Counted from the stretch's first letter, positions 22,181-34,864 are shown. The stretch is DNA of 64,000 nt from Phellopilus nigrolimitatus (GCA_021029095.1 JAJOHG010000001.1:62001-126000), one strand, 5' to 3'. Notes: generated from the letters alone by a model not told the origin. Translations and numbers: made by a program.

Positions 22181-25148
22181 ATGGCCTTAGGGAAATGGAT
22201 AGGCTTTACGGGACAGAGCTCGGGCGGCACCCACGGCGTTGTAGATGTACCTGCGCCAGTCAAAGCCAAGCCCGTCGCGGCAGTTAGCACAGCGGAGAAC
22301 AAACATTTTGGTTTGGAAAATGTGAGTGACCCTTTTATTGAGTGTCAATATGTCTAGCTTACAATGTTGCGTCGTCTGTCGATAGTTTGGAAATACTTGG
22401 TGCGTGTGCACGCTTCGTATCCGTGGAATTAATTCGGTGTTGACACGACTTTTTGATTCTGCAGCTATGTGAACTCTGTACTACAGGCTCTCTACTTCTG
22501 CCACCCCTTTCGTGAACTTGTCACCCACATCCTTGACAAGTCGAACCCTCCGGCCCCCTCGTATGCAGTCCCACCTCATACCCTCGTTGACCAGCATGCC
22601 AAAAATGCTAGGAAGCTTTCATCACCTGAGCTCGTCAAACCGCCTGATGGTTTGAGCCCAAATGGCACCACGCCGCTCAGCAGTCCTCCCATACCCGGCT
22701 CTCCACCCACCATGTTTTCAGCCCTTCGCGCTCTCTTTGTGCATATTTCTAACAACGCCCTCGACAAAGGGACAGTTTCTCCGAAGGCATTTGTTGAGAA
22801 GCTGAAGAAGGAAAACGAGCTGTTCCGGTCCAGCATGCACCAGGATGCGCACGAGTTCCTTATCTACCTATTGAATAAAATTGCCGAAGATTTGGAGGAG
22901 GAAGCGCGGAATACGAGATCGGGAAGTTCGTCAGGGGAAGACCGTGAGTTCCGGCTTCTAATCCAATTTAAACAACCTAATCCACTCTTGAATTCCTAAA
23001 ACAAAGTCTCCAATTCAGTTACATCTTCGGGTCCTTCGACTTTCGGAACAGTGCTGTCGGGTACGAACTCGATGGCTCGTTCGACTCTTGTTCACGATTT
23101 GTTCGAGGGTGTCTTGACTAGTGAAACGCGGTGCTTAACATGTGAGACGGTGAGCTATGCGCCTCTTGCTTGATTATTGTTTTCTAACGTGTTACAGGTG
23201 TCGTCTCGAGATGAAGCATTCTTGGATCTGTCGATTGACATAGAACAGAATTCGAGTGTCACCGCTTGTTTACGGCAATTCAGTGCGAGCGAAATGCTTT
23301 GTCAGAAGAATAAATTCTTTTGTGATTCTTGTTGTGGACTGCAGGAAGCGGAGAAGAGGTACGTGATCGTATCTCACCTATTGAACATTACATTTACGGC
23401 CCGAACTCCCAGAATGAAAATCAAAAGATTACCAAACATTCTTGCTCTTCATCTCAAGCGTTTCAAATACCAAGAAGACGTTGGAAAATACATCAAACTC
23501 ACGTACCGTGTTGCGTTTCCCCTTGAACTTCGCCTTTTCAACACAGTGGATGATGCGCAAGATCCTGACCGATTGTACGAGCTGTTCGCAATTGTCGTTC
23601 ATATCGGAAAGTGAGTTGCTGCGAAAGGTACGATTTGGCCTTCTTGCTGATTTCCGGTATAGCGGGCCGCACCATGGTCATTATGTAGCAATCGTCAAAT
23701 CGAAAGGCTCGTGGGTGGTGTTCGACGACGACTCTGTCGACATTATCAAGGAGTCTGATATTCCGAAGTATTTTGGCGACTCGAACAGCGGGTGCGCGTA
23801 TGTTCTGTACTACCAGGCGGTGGATCTCGACTTGGTTGCGCTAGGTCTAAAATCAAATGACCCTCCTTTAACGGAATCCGTAGCTGAATCTTACCCTGTA
23901 CAAACACCCGCGCTACCTCCGGGCCTCACGCATGAAGGAGACTCTGACGCAAGTGAGCTCGCACCCACCACGCCAGGCTCGCCAGCAACTGCGATTATTC
24001 CAACAATTGTCCCTCATTTGTCCCCGCATCTGACCGTCACTATTCCTCTTCCCGAGTCGGACTCCGCTGCGCCGATACCAGTGCATGCATCCACACCAAC
24101 CGTATCTTCTCCTAATGGCAAACCAAGCGGCTTCTTTAGCAGTCTTCGTCACAGCCCTTCGAAATCTCATATCGGTTCAGGAAATCGAACATCAATAATC
24201 ACAGCCTCTAGTCCGCCTGTCCCCCCCTTACCTCCGTCCTCCTTCATGTCGCCTAAACTCAGCTCAGAGCCAAGCGAGGCTTCGACATCCACCGCCTCGG
24301 CAGTACCGACAATTGATAGCAAGGTCAAAACTCCGAAAGAAAAGTCGAGCGGTTGGTTCGCGCGAAGGCGCAGTGTCAGGCCGGAGAAGAAGAATTCTTC
24401 CGACACTCCTTCTCGGCCTGCAACAGCGCACGAAATGCGAGATCATCATGATGGAGCAAGCTTTACGTCCTCATCGGCTTCATCCCGCGCCCCTGATACT
24501 TCGCCAAGCTTACGAGCCTCTGCCTCAACATCAGAAGCTCCGCCCCTCTCCATGTTATCTACATCACCCAAATCTCCACAAATCACCTCACCGACAGCTC
24601 ACTCTCCTAATGTTCCACAGGATGAGCTGCTCACGTTTTCCAGATCTCCCCCGCCTTCTTACCCTCGCCATCATTTTCCTGGACATCTCCAATCACCCGG
24701 ACACAAAAAATCCCAACCCTCATTAAGTGGCAGTCCGAAGACAAAGCTGCCTTCCGTGCGCTCGCCGAAACGGCCCTCCACCGCCGAAGCCGTCATCTCG
24801 TCACCGAACTTCGGCTCGTTCGCAAGGCTAGACGAAGGGGTGCCAGTACCCCCACTACCGTCTGATCTGCGATCGCCTCTGAGCAGGCCACGGAATACCG
24901 ATCACCCACATACCGATCCCTTAGAGGCAAAGGAGGATCGGGAGTGGCGGCGATTTTCCACGGGCATCCCACCGCCTGCACCTGTTAAACGCCCTCCGCG
25001 GAAACTGAGTCTTACAGGCGGCATGCTGAGCTTTGGGCGGAAAGACAAGGATAAGCAGAAGGATCGGGAACCTCCAGGGACAATGTTACCTGCAGGCGCG
25101 GGCTCGCCATCCATGCTACCGAGTCTGTCTGCGGTTGGTCGCATGTGA
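22181..25148 (+). CDS. USP-family deubiquitinase, USP12/46 and CreB-like
   Basis: Cysteine protease that removes ubiquitin; the fungal CreB/Ubp9/Ubp13 branch acts in nutrient control and endocytosis. Exon 1 (22181-22321) ends GLEN. Exon 2 is a 14-nt microexon (22386-22399). The catalytic Cys codon is split TG|C onto exon 3 (22465 on), producing [17 protein letters not shown]. Further blocks are [55 protein letters not shown] (zinc Cys), [11 protein letters not shown] and the His box [20 protein letters not shown]. The last 430 residues are disordered and rich in Ser and Pro, with no domain recognised. Catalytic residues are intact. Confidence 0.92.
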
Positions 25149-25816
25149 CCCCCTACCATAGTTTGTGGAGGGAAACATATTTGTCTTTTGCATGCAAGTC
25201 TCTTGTTTTATTGCACCGCCGTTCCAGATATCAAATTTTGTAGAAACCGCACACTACACAACTTTGTTTTTCTTACTTATATACTACTTGTCTCCTCGTG
25301 TACATGCTTGTAATCGTCGCATCTAGCTTCGCGGATATGTCACCAATCTGATTCAAAGGCAATAGAAGGCGTTGCAAATTTTGATTTGCTCAGTTAAGGC
25401 GAGTTATGAGGGCCAGTGAATTCGAAGTCAGACGCTCGACGTAGGAACATAACAACATAATAGGTGCCATTATTCGTTGCAAAGTGTCATCCTAAACAAA
25501 ACAACCCGAAGAAATACACAGATTGTACAAAATGCCACAACAGAGTGTTTAAATCCAATTAAAGCAACATCCATCCTTCTGACGAAAAGAATAAGGTGCG
25601 ATAGGCGGACGCGAGATGATGGGCGGCGGAGGACATTGCTGCGACTAGCCAACCCAGTTCCCGGAGAGAACGAAAATGCAATAATTTATGCACTATCAGA
25701 ATCAGAATTGAGATCACTATCAGAAACAATGCGTAAAGTCAATGAGGAAAAGAACGCGAACTCACGTAAGTCGATGAAGGCATAAGATGGATATGTACGC
25801 GACAAGATGTGATCGC
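25149..25816. other. Intergenic region before the pheromone-type gene
   Basis: This region is AT-rich with only short frames. I searched it for further MDxF..CaaX peptides and for STE3-type receptor exons and saw none. Confidence 0.45.
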
Positions 25817-25933
25817 TCATGCGATGACGCAGTACGTGCCACTAGTCGACCCATCTGAGAAGTCGACGGGGGCGGATGTTTCCTCCGAGGTGGAAGAAGG
25901 AGAGGAGGTAGTGATGTTGAAGAAGGCGTCCAT
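25817..25933 (-). CDS. Lipopeptide mating-pheromone-type precursor (CaaX ending)
   Basis: This is a 38-residue intronless frame with ATG at 25933. It begins MDAFFNITTSSPSST, continues through SEETSAPVDFSD and ends STSGTYCVIA, then stop. The layout is typical of agaricomycete pheromone precursors: an MDxF start, a Ser/Thr-rich pro-region, an acidic patch and a C-terminal CaaX box (CVIA) for farnesylation and carboxymethylation. The mature peptide is probably the last 8-14 residues up to the Cys; I cannot fix the N-terminal cleavage site. The gene stands alone, since no STE3 receptor, second precursor or homeodomain gene is visible in the window. It may be the edge of a B-type mating locus, a non-mating pheromone-like gene, or less likely a chance frame. 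Confidence 0.7.
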   Translation of the reverse strand: MDAFFNITTSSPSSTSEETSAPVDFSDGSTSGTYCVIA

Positions 25934-26386
25934 TGCGGCGAGCAGGATATTAGGCCGGACTATCGAACTGACTCTGATGTGTCTGAGCGATAGGGCTCCT
26001 TCATCGCGCACTCCCGCCCTCTTATACGTTCTGTGTCCTTCTTGATGTCTGTGACGACTCCCAGCAATGTGCGAGAGGTGAAAGAGATGAAGCAGCTCCA
26101 TTTGCCGGACGCGACTTGATAATGATTCGAGACAATTGAGTGTTGCATTCCTGAGATCATATCCAAATACCTAGGCGGGCCAGGCACACATGGATCTCCA
26201 CCGTGTGTCGTATGCAACCTACCATAGTCAATCGTACAATTAGATTGCACGCTGTTCATATGTTATATCAGACGAAGAGCTTAAGTGCCTATCATTTTAG
26301 ACTAGGAAACAAAAAGACCTAGCAAGTGGCGGGGGAAGAAGCTGCGGGAAGCAAATTTCGGCAGAAGCTGAAAGCACATTGAGCAA

Positions 26387-27251
26387 TTAGACATGCTCGA
26401 TCCTAGATTCCAAGATTTCCGGATGTGTGAACAATAAGCCCGAAGCTACTCGGTGATGTAAGTACGATCGACACTTCCTGTCAAAGAGAAGATCGACGCC
26501 CTGGTAGGCTCCTAATCAAAGAAATGGATGTAAAACAGAAACATACTCTGGAGTGTCAATGTGAAGATATGACACTTACCGCCAATCGAACGTCGAGCTC
26601 TGCCTGAAAATACAGAGTAAGGTGCAGCATTTAAGTTCAAACATAGAGTCATGTGAGACGTTTGCCCGAAAGCAGGGTTATTGTTAACACATTAAAGCCG
26701 TGTAAAAGCCGTGCACGCCGTAGCTATACACGAACTTACGAAGAGTTTTCCAGAGTTCATTTTGATCTACCAGTCAGTCATGAGCAAGATCCAGCTGGAT
26801 ATATTTTGCTTCATTGAGAGAGGAAACAAAAGGAAGACAGCAATAGCTTGAGTGAATAGCAGACGAGAAATGGACATCGTACACACCGGACGTGAGTCCA
26901 TACTTACTCTTTCGTGAGATCTTCCACATGAGTATCTCACGATAAACTCTCCGAAGACTGGTCAGCGAATCCTAGCAATCAGTCGCAACATACGGTCGAA
27001 GTAGGGACAAATCCATCCAGCTATTCGAAAGGAAACGGAGAACCTTGCAAAACACCCAGATAATTGTACGAAATACATGTAAAGATGTGTAACTCAAACG
27101 TTAGTCGATTTTTTGAGGCTGGCTTCGAGGAGATCTCGGGCGTTGCCGAAAGTGACCAGGGTCCTTTCTACCTGGCGCGACAAAATCTTGGACTCCGAGT
27201 TGGGCCGCAGCGACGACGGCGGCGAGCTCGACAAACCTCGAAATCGACCAT
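26387..27251 (-). CDS. Small unrecognised protein gene with very short exons
   Basis: The model rests on splice signals. Exons are 27251-27237 (MVDFE), 27171-27100, 26971-26908, 26766-26740 and 26603-26580, and a last exon from about 26511. All junctions are GT..AG and the reading phase is kept throughout. The protein reads VERTLVTFGNARDLLEASL, then DSLTSLRRVYREILMWKISR, then NQNELWKTLRRARRSIGG. It is basic and likely helical, around 110 residues. A later acceptor near 26480 would instead give an ending of SVDRTYITE. It diverges from the mitochondrial ribosomal gene across about 95 bp, as real genes often do. I do not recognise a family; a mitochondrial or LYR-like role suggested by RRVYREIL is speculation. 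Confidence 0.5.
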
Positions 27252-27346
27252 AATATCTTCTTCTTGAACTAAAGCAGAGGAAGCTTAACGTCAATCCATC
27301 GTTATTTCTCTCTTTTTTCCTATCTGTATCCGCCGAGATTTTTAAA

Positions 27347-28369
27347 ATGTCGTTTCTTAGAGCCAGCACTTCAATAGGTGACCCTCTTTCGCACAATCGC
27401 ACCAAATGTAATGATTTACATATGTTCTTTTTAGCGGGCCTTGCGTCTTCATCCTCTTCAGCGCGTTGTTGGACCACTTTTCGTTCTGCAGCTGCTCTGC
27501 ACACATCCGCGGTCCGTTCCGCCGAGTCCCACAAGCAGCGCACCGCCCGCATTGTCCGTAAGACGAATGTCGAAAGGAAGGCAGAGCGTGACCAGCTCTA
27601 CGAAGCAAACAAACCGCACGTCGTCCTCGGTACGCGCCCTGGAGATGACGCGAAATGGCTCAACTGCGACCTCGCGAAGACGCTCGTGAGCGAGGACGAG
27701 CTCGCAGGCCTACCTGCACCCCGACCTGAAGGCGAGGTCCAGGCTCCGGAACACCTCAGCTACGGCCTGGACGGACTCGATGGGGCGGAAACGAAGGACG
27801 AGCAGCTGCGCTTCTTCTTTGAGCAGCTCCCCGATGCCTCAGCGCTCGCGGAGGTCGACGTGAATCTGATGGACAAACTGGGGCTCGTTCGCGGGCAAGA
27901 TGCCGCGCTGAATCCGGAGGACAAGCGAGCGCTGGTGATGTTGCAGGTTCGGGAGCAGGAGAAGGCAAAGCAGCTTGCGCGCGTCGTAGACCTGCGCAAC
28001 GCAAATGCGCGTGGTATTTCGTTCGAGAACCGGAGGCGCATCATTGCGGCATTCTCGCCAACGAAGGAAGTGACGGACTCGGGCTACCCTGAGGTGCAAG
28101 GTAGGTTTTTCCATTTGAAAGCATTGAAGATATGGTCTTAGAATTTTCGATATATAGTCGCCCTGCTTACTATGAAGATTCGCAACATTTGGAGCCACCT
28201 CATGCAACGCAAAAAGGATATTCACGGCCGGCGTGCGCTGCGTATGGTGGTGCACCAGCGAGCAAAAATGCTCAAATATATCAAGCGTGTCGACCGCCAT
28301 AGATACGATCGCATACTGGCTCGTGTTGGTGTTGAGCCAGAAAGCGTGGAGGGCGAGCTCGTTGTGTGA
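27347..28369 (+). CDS. Mitochondrial small-subunit ribosomal protein uS15m
   Basis: Binds small-subunit rRNA in the mitochondrial ribosome. Exons 27347-27377, 27435-28100 and 28158-28369 give 302 residues. The N-terminus (MSFLRASTSI then AGLASSSSSARCW) is Ser/Arg-rich and suits mitochondrial import. A long fungal extension follows. The uS15 fold is at the end: EDKRALVMLQVREQEKAKQL, GISFENRRRIIAAFSPT, then across the last intron VALLTMKIRNIWSHLMQRKK, DIHGRRALRMVVHQRAKMLK and RHRYDRILARVGVEPESVE. Bacterial S15 is about 90 residues, so two thirds of this protein is extension. Confidence 0.9.
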
Positions 28370-28698
28370 TGCATTTTTTACTTCGCTTCCACAAAAATTG
28401 CTGCTTTTAATGTATATCGTTGACCGAGGATGGTGTGGCATCTAATGGAATTTGTTTCTTTTGGTTCTCAATCGCAGAGTTAAAATATATGAAATTCATT
28501 TACTAGCGACATACATGTCTGATCGATAATTATACATTATAGAGTGGTTGACGGTGATTGAAGGAAAGCGACGCAGCAATTAAATGAGAGTGAAACAGCA
28601 ATTGAACGAGAGCGATACAGCAATTGAATGAGAGTCGTTGCGATAGTGTCTAGGAAAGCACAACAATAGAAAAAGTACGAAAGCAAACGCGACAACTG

Positions 28699-30897
28699 TC
28701 ATTCGGCTGAACTCTGGTCATGAATCTTGATGGCATCGTCCATCATCTTCGTTATAGCGTTGTCATCTTCATCTAGAAAAAGAATTAGACGGGATGCGGC
28801 AGATTATTCAGAGATGCGACACACCTCTGAACCGGACAAACGAAAAGTCGCAAACGTGCAACTTCTTATCTCTTGGTGTCGCGAACGCCAGACGTCCTGT
28901 ATCTTCGTCGAAGCAGACCGCAGACACGCCTTTCACGACCTCCTTCGTTACGTCCTCGTGTAGACGTATGTTTCCGATACTTGTGTCTTCCAGCTCACGC
29001 ACCGGAATGTCCAGTGTCGGATGGATGATTCGTGCTGCAATTTGGTCCGACGACCCGTGCCCCGCTATAAGCGCCTGCTCAACTTCTGCTTCGTCCGCTT
29101 CTGCATTCGCATTGTCCAGGTGCGAAGTCATATCCTCGCCAACGTATTGGAACCCATAGCAGCGCAAGATCGGAGGCCTCGTCGATTTGTAATTGGTGGG
29201 GATCTCAAGGATCACAGCGCGGCTAGCGCCGGGTAGAAAGCGCATTTGGATCTCCTTCCCGGAATGGTCTTTGCTGCTCTCCTCTAGGTCCGGACTCAGT
29301 GATTTACATCCATTACAACAGAAGAACGTATGTTTGACTTTCTGCACGTCATAAATGAAGTGCCTCCGCTTTCGGATTGGTGTGTTCTCTCCTGTCGAAT
29401 GCAGAGACTGGTGAGGAGTGTGAGACGAGGACGGCGGAAGCTGCGTTTCCTCAGGCCAGATGCTGTGATGTGCGAACCCATACGGCGTGCGGCAAAAAAT
29501 TGATAATGGCTGGGGCGGTTTGTTTTCCATCAGAGAAGGAGTGACCGAATCGTCGTCTTCAAAGGGAAGGGTGCGCTGAATTTCTGAGACCTGGACGTTC
29601 AGGTATGCCTTACGTATAACAAATGTCCCACTCGTAGGCGATACATTAATTGTTTGACCCTCGGTAGGAATCCTGAACAGTTGGATGATAATCCAGTCAG
29701 TTTCCATTTCCGGAGCAACCTTTTCAACGTTCCTTATAACCAGGACTTCGTTCTGATCAGGAAGTACGCGGAAGTTCCAAGTGGAGTGAGGCTGCAGTCG
29801 GCCATGAAGGATAAGAATGTAGACAATCGAGCAATGACATGATCACTTACAGACGCAGTTTCCGTAGGTCTGCACTCCAAAACAGAGCGCACACAGTCTC
29901 TTAGTCGTTCAAAGACGATCGTGTTCGGTCGTTTCAATACGCACACATGCGGGTCGCCGTTGATTACGTCGAGGCTGACACCACCCAACTGAGTGGCGGT
30001 ACGAATGCGAGAAACGACATTGAAAAGGTCACCGTCCGTGCCAAGACTCGCACGCGCAGCAACGATCCTTCGCATGAATTCGGACGTTTTGGGTTTGACG
30101 TTGCGGTCAGTGAGGAGCTCAATGGTCTCCAGGGAGACACGGAGAGTGGTACATTCATATTTAAGAGGCATATAAGGGTCCTCTTGATCTCCTTTGCCAC
30201 CCAATTCGAAGGTCTCCGGTCTGAGTAATAACAGTCAGACAGCAGCACAAGAAGACAAAGCAACATATACGAACACAAATCGACTATCTTCTTTGACCTT
30301 ATGCCATTTGCGAAGGAATGCTATGGATATTCCCTTCTCACCGAGAACTTTCATGTACCTGGCTTTGATCCCGTATGCCTTGACCTCAGTGTTGCGGAAT
30401 ATGAGCGGAGCCAGACGCTGCGTGGCTGGGTGATCCATGCTCCAAATAGCTATCCCGTAGTCGCCAATGGCCGTAAGGACAGAGGAGACAAGAAAGTGCC
30501 CGCCGGGAAGGAGCACCATTTCCAAAATATTGTAATGCGTCAGGCCCCCGGAGATGCTCCATGGACGGATCACGCCGTCCTTCCAACGTTTGTCATATGT
30601 GAAGGCACGGGTGACGATGGTTTCCATATCGTGGCTGGTCAAATTTTTGAGGTTGTACATCTTGGTTGGAGGGAGCGGCGCGAGGGGCTGCTGTATATTC
30701 GGGATGTGCGGAAGGAGACGTTTCCAAACGGCAGGTTTCTTGGTGAGCATACACATAGTTTTGTTGACCCGCCTGAGGCGCAGGATATCGCGGACATGAA
30801 GCAAGGAGATTATTTCGTCGACGATAATCTCTTCCGGGAGTGATTCGAACCTGCATTTACTTTTGCGATTGAAAAAGCGAGACCAGGTTGAAGACAT
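28699..30897 (-). CDS. F-box protein
   Basis: F-box proteins link substrates to SCF ubiquitin ligases through Skp1. The start at 30897 gives MSSTWSRFFNRKSK. The F-box follows at residues 17-60 (FESLPEEIIVDEIISLLHVR then DILRLRRVNKTM). Downstream blocks look like a beta-propeller-type repeat region of the kind common in basidiomycete F-box proteins: HFLVSSVLTAIGDYGIAIW, GISIAFLRKWHKVKEDS, GVSAVCFDEDTGRLAFATP. Introns occur near 30240 and 29740. The final exon is reached by a donor at about 28826 and encodes DEDDNAITKMMDDAIKIHDQ before the stop at 28699. The substrate is unknown. Confidence 0.85.
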
Positions 30898-32450
30898 CGT
30901 GGCTGGCACGAAAGAATGCGCGCAGAAGAAAAAGACAAGTGCAGTGTGGAGATTTGCAGAGGTGGGAGGAGACAGAGAGAGGAGAGACCGACGCGAGTCC
31001 AAGTTGAAGTTGGTGGCGGGTGTGGCTGGACCACGAATATAACGGGATTTCAACGTGTTTTCCAAAAAAGAACAAACGAAGGCTTCTATGGACGCCCAAG
31101 CGCGCAGGAACGAATCAACCTTGTTTCTCATCGACATCGATAATCCGCAGTGGCCTTGTCGTTGCTAGCCATGCAAGCTGTTGGAAGGGGATAAACAATG
31201 ATTTCCCGATTCTGAATCAGCCACGGCGACTGGAACCTCAGAGCAAGCAACGCCCCCACAGAAGATGGCTCTACCCATCATTCGGCTTGTAGAAGTGTGG
31301 TTTTAGCTACCATATCAAGCAATAAGCGACATAGTTGTATCGTGGTGGCTTGAGGTGGCCGAAAAGAGTGCCTTTCCTGAAAGCCGCCATCTATGAGATC
31401 TAGTCAGAGCTCTTCCAGTCCCTCTTGCCGCTTCGGGAAAAAAACCAGCAGTTTCTCTTTTCCCGCAGAGAGTAGCATGCAAGTACCTTCGTTCGCAGAG
31501 CGCAAACTGGATTTTCGCTGTTCCAGCGCGCGGAGACCTATATGCTCTGAGGAACAATAGGCGCGAAGTTTCGCATCGGCTAAGAGATTTTACTGTACTG
31601 GCAAACACAACCAAAGGCACACTGTCGTGAGAAGATGTTTGTCAGCGAAGAGTATAAGGTCGGCAGGCCGCCCTTGTCGTTTCCTCCACAACGCGGGCAT
31701 GCCACGCTGCTCGGTGTCAGTCTCTACCGTTGAGACAGTGCCATAGACTCTTCTGAGTCTTTGAGCTCGCAAGAACAACGAACCAGTCCTAGGAAATGTT
31801 GCGTTTCGATTCTACGACGCTGCATGTCGATTTTTCCTGGTACATCGATTCCTTGTTTTGATATGATTGAGGGTACGGGTAAATGGTGAGTTTTGCTCTC
31901 CTTCGATACTTTCTAGTCTTGCACCCGTCGCCGTCGACCGTCCTTTCATCTCTATGATACCTAAATCTGATTTTTAATGAGCCTGAGCTCTTCTCGTCTC
32001 GAGAAGAGCTTGACGACAACCTTTATTTGTTCTGAGAGACTTTGTCTTCATCTCCTTTTCATTCTTGTTTTCACTTTTGCTCATCCTCTGTCGCTTTTTA
32101 GATGTACCATCCATGTAAACGATGACCTCTCCCTCTCTCCCTCTCTTGATGTAGGGGGTATGAGTCATCTTTTCCCGTTGTTGTATGTACGATCAATGAA
32201 AAAATTTCCCCTCTACGTGTTCGAACACCTGAGTGTTTTCGGTGCAATCGATCTCAAGTTATCTGTGCACTTACGCAGCTTTACAAGTCAGCGACGAAAT
32301 GACTGCAGAAATAAAATACACAGGACAAGAGGAGTACATTTAATATTTTATCATCACCTAAAAGATGTAGGTGCCTTATCATGGTCTACATCGGATGCCC
32401 TTTCGACACGTCCAGGACGAATTCCTGACTATCCGAGGGGTACGCCTTCT
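30898..32450. other. Intergenic region
   Basis: About 1.5 kb between the F-box promoter and the 3' end of the DUF6534 gene. It has T-rich stretches near 32050. No gene, repeat or splice-consistent frame was found. Confidence 0.5.
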
Positions 32451-34855
32451 CTACCACCCGCTACAAACACCCGCTGTCGGTGAAATTTCACAACAGGAGC
32501 AGAAGAAGGGACGACGTACCTTCATTCCATCCTCCTTGCTGCTAGAGCGCAACCGCTCAAGCTCAAGTGTCTCCATATGCGCTTGAGCTTCGCGCCCGCG
32601 CCGGACCTGCACAGACACCGGCCCCTGTCCGGCCCTTTCATCCCCACGCGACAACCTCATCCCTATGGTCCTCGCTGTCTTCTGGCTCCCTAACGCGAAC
32701 ACCATACGCGAATCCGGACCTATGATGTTTGCACCGCGCATGCCAGCCGACATCGGCGCCTCACCTATAGTCAGCTCGCCCTCGCGCAGCCCCCGCCCGT
32801 TCTGCGCGTCGCGGTAGTTGAGCATGACGAGCAGCACGTTGATGTGCACTCCTCCGATCGCTGCTGGGAAAGGCGCCCAGATTTGCTGCGCGGGGCCAAG
32901 TGCGAAGGAAAGGAAGAAGGCGAGTTGCACAATACTTGAAGGGGAGGGATAAGTTGAATTTACGTCTGTGTCAAAGAGGGAGATCTGAATGGAGACGTAC
33001 GCGGACAGCGTCCCTCTGTTGAGGATGTACACAACGGCCCTTTCAATAAACGATCCCGGACTAGCTTTTCGTAAGAAAATGACTGGCGCGTAAATAGCTC
33101 TGGTGCTCACGTCTTTACCGCCGGGTTCCGCGACGGCGCCAGGTAGAAGCTGAGTGCGCCTGCGACAAGAGCATCGCACAGAAAACTAAGGCCCGTGTTC
33201 AAGCTTGTATAAGTCTTCATAATAATATTTATGTCAGTGAACAACACAACTATCAGTGTGGTCTCAAGGGTCGGAATTCTTCTAACCTTGAGGCTGCCAT
33301 GGAAGAAGGACTCGATCGCTCTGTCATGGAAGAGCCTTGATGCCGCAGCTAGAGGAAAGTAAGCTTGAGTACATATCATCGTGAAAGATGTGGTCAATGT
33401 CTACCTATGCCGAACACTGAGGGAAACAGGGGGGGTAAGATTAGTACTATAAATCTTATTCGCGGTTTAATCTTACCGAACGTAGCAGTAGCCAGTAATC
33501 CCTATAATTTTGCGAGTCAGATTTCCCCCCTGTTAGACGTAGAATCGGAGAAGAGGCGCTGACTATAGTTGCTGTTATCACAGCGCTCCTCGCGCTCACT
33601 GAAGAGAGAAGGACATGTTTATGAATCACGGGGGAAATGGCAACGGCTTTGGATATCTTACCAATCCAGATATGCGAGATGTAAGACCTTCAGAAGAGTA
33701 TTGATTAATTTGAGACAGGAGGATAAAAGATCTTTATTGCAAAGCACGTACAGATGGACTAAGAAAATAACGATGACCTAAGAAACTCGGTTTACCTATC
33801 CACTTTTTCGCTGAAATATAACTGAAGAAACTTACAGTCAACACATTCGCAGCCTGCTCGTGGCATAATTATGAATGTTCGAGGACGAGAGTCAGCGGGT
33901 AGCCAGCATTATAGCTACATCGACAACGCACACATAGTGTCCTGTATTCCAGCCGAGCAGTCAGGATTTCGCAGTGAATACAAAGACGACGAGTCAAACA
34001 AGGCGCCGAGGAGCGCACCTCGTAACGTCCATTACGGCCAGCGGATTACCAAAATCCGTGATGAGATAAGTGTACAGCCTTCACAATGCGATTCGGAATT
34101 TGCAAAAATCCGTTGAAGTTGAGCGGGATTGGGAGGAGATTGCACACGTCATTAATCATCAGACGGCCGGCGGCAGATGTGCAAAGTCAATATGATAAAC
34201 CCGAGGGTTATTCAGCCTCTAATGAGCTGAGAGGACTAGGACTGAAACTCGACTGACGTGTTTGATACTATTAATGCGTGGCGAGACATTTGCCGGAGCG
34301 TTAGAGTCGGATGTGTATAATCGGAGGCAGGCAACGTAACGCACGTAGACCAGTAGACGCGGTGTCAAATGCCCTATTGCATATGGACCGACGTCAAAAT
34401 CAGTCGAGAACCATGAAATTCTGGCACAGCCAGGGAGCGCCAGCACAGCGTCAAAAATATACGCACCACAGCGTACCAACCTGCGAGTGCAAAGGGGAGC
34501 AAACTCATGAGCGACAGTTCTCAAAGCATATCGGAGCGGCCATCATGGCTGTGCAGCCAGGTAGCAAATCGCCGCAAGGGAGGCCAGAAGAGCGTGATTC
34601 GACTAACCAGTGTCCGGAGCGGGAGCGCATCCTTCGGGTATCGCGAGAAATAGAGGTATGTTTGAAAGAACGTCAGACCTGTGTCGAGTGGTGAGCGGCA
34701 CCATCATACACCAGCGACACAAAGGATATACTGATATTGAGTTGAAGATACGTACCATAGAGAATCGTCGAGAGCACGAATCCGACAAACAGCGCGCCGA
34801 AGGTGCGCTCGGAGTTTACTCCAGTGTCCGGCACGATTGCAGAACTTGAAGCCAT
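32451..34855 (-). CDS. DUF6534-type multi-pass membrane protein
   Basis: A family expanded in mushrooms with seven predicted helices; its function is unknown. The start at 34855 gives MASSSAIVPDTGVNSERTFG and the first helix GALFVGFVLSTILYG, closed by a donor at 34755. A second exon near 34680-34615 carries LTFFQTYLYFSRYPKDALPL, a typical family block. Later exons carry GLLATATFG, YFPLAAASRLF, LNTGLSFLCDALVAGALSFY, and the conserved C-terminal block ERAVVYILNRGTLSAYVSIQ, followed by GGVHINVLLVMLNYRDAQNG. The cytoplasmic tail is Arg-rich. I could not settle the exons between 34610 and 33600. The stop at 32451 may be replaced by a further splice at the GAAG|gtacgt site near 32520. Confidence 0.72.
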
Positions 34856-34864
34856 CGCGCCCAT

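Noticed and set aside
25960..26259. Minus-strand frame of 99 codons upstream of the pheromone-type gene
   Set aside because: No motif and no CaaX ending of its own; it is in the same frame region but separated by stops and splice-free.
25149..27251. A complete B mating-type locus with STE3 receptor
   Set aside because: No receptor helices or further CaaX precursors could be found in either strand, so only an orphan pheromone-type gene is claimed.
30838..30853. B-box-like GGTTCGAATCA on the minus strand (possible tRNA)
   Set aside because: No A box or acceptor stem can be drawn around it, and it lies inside the F-box coding region.
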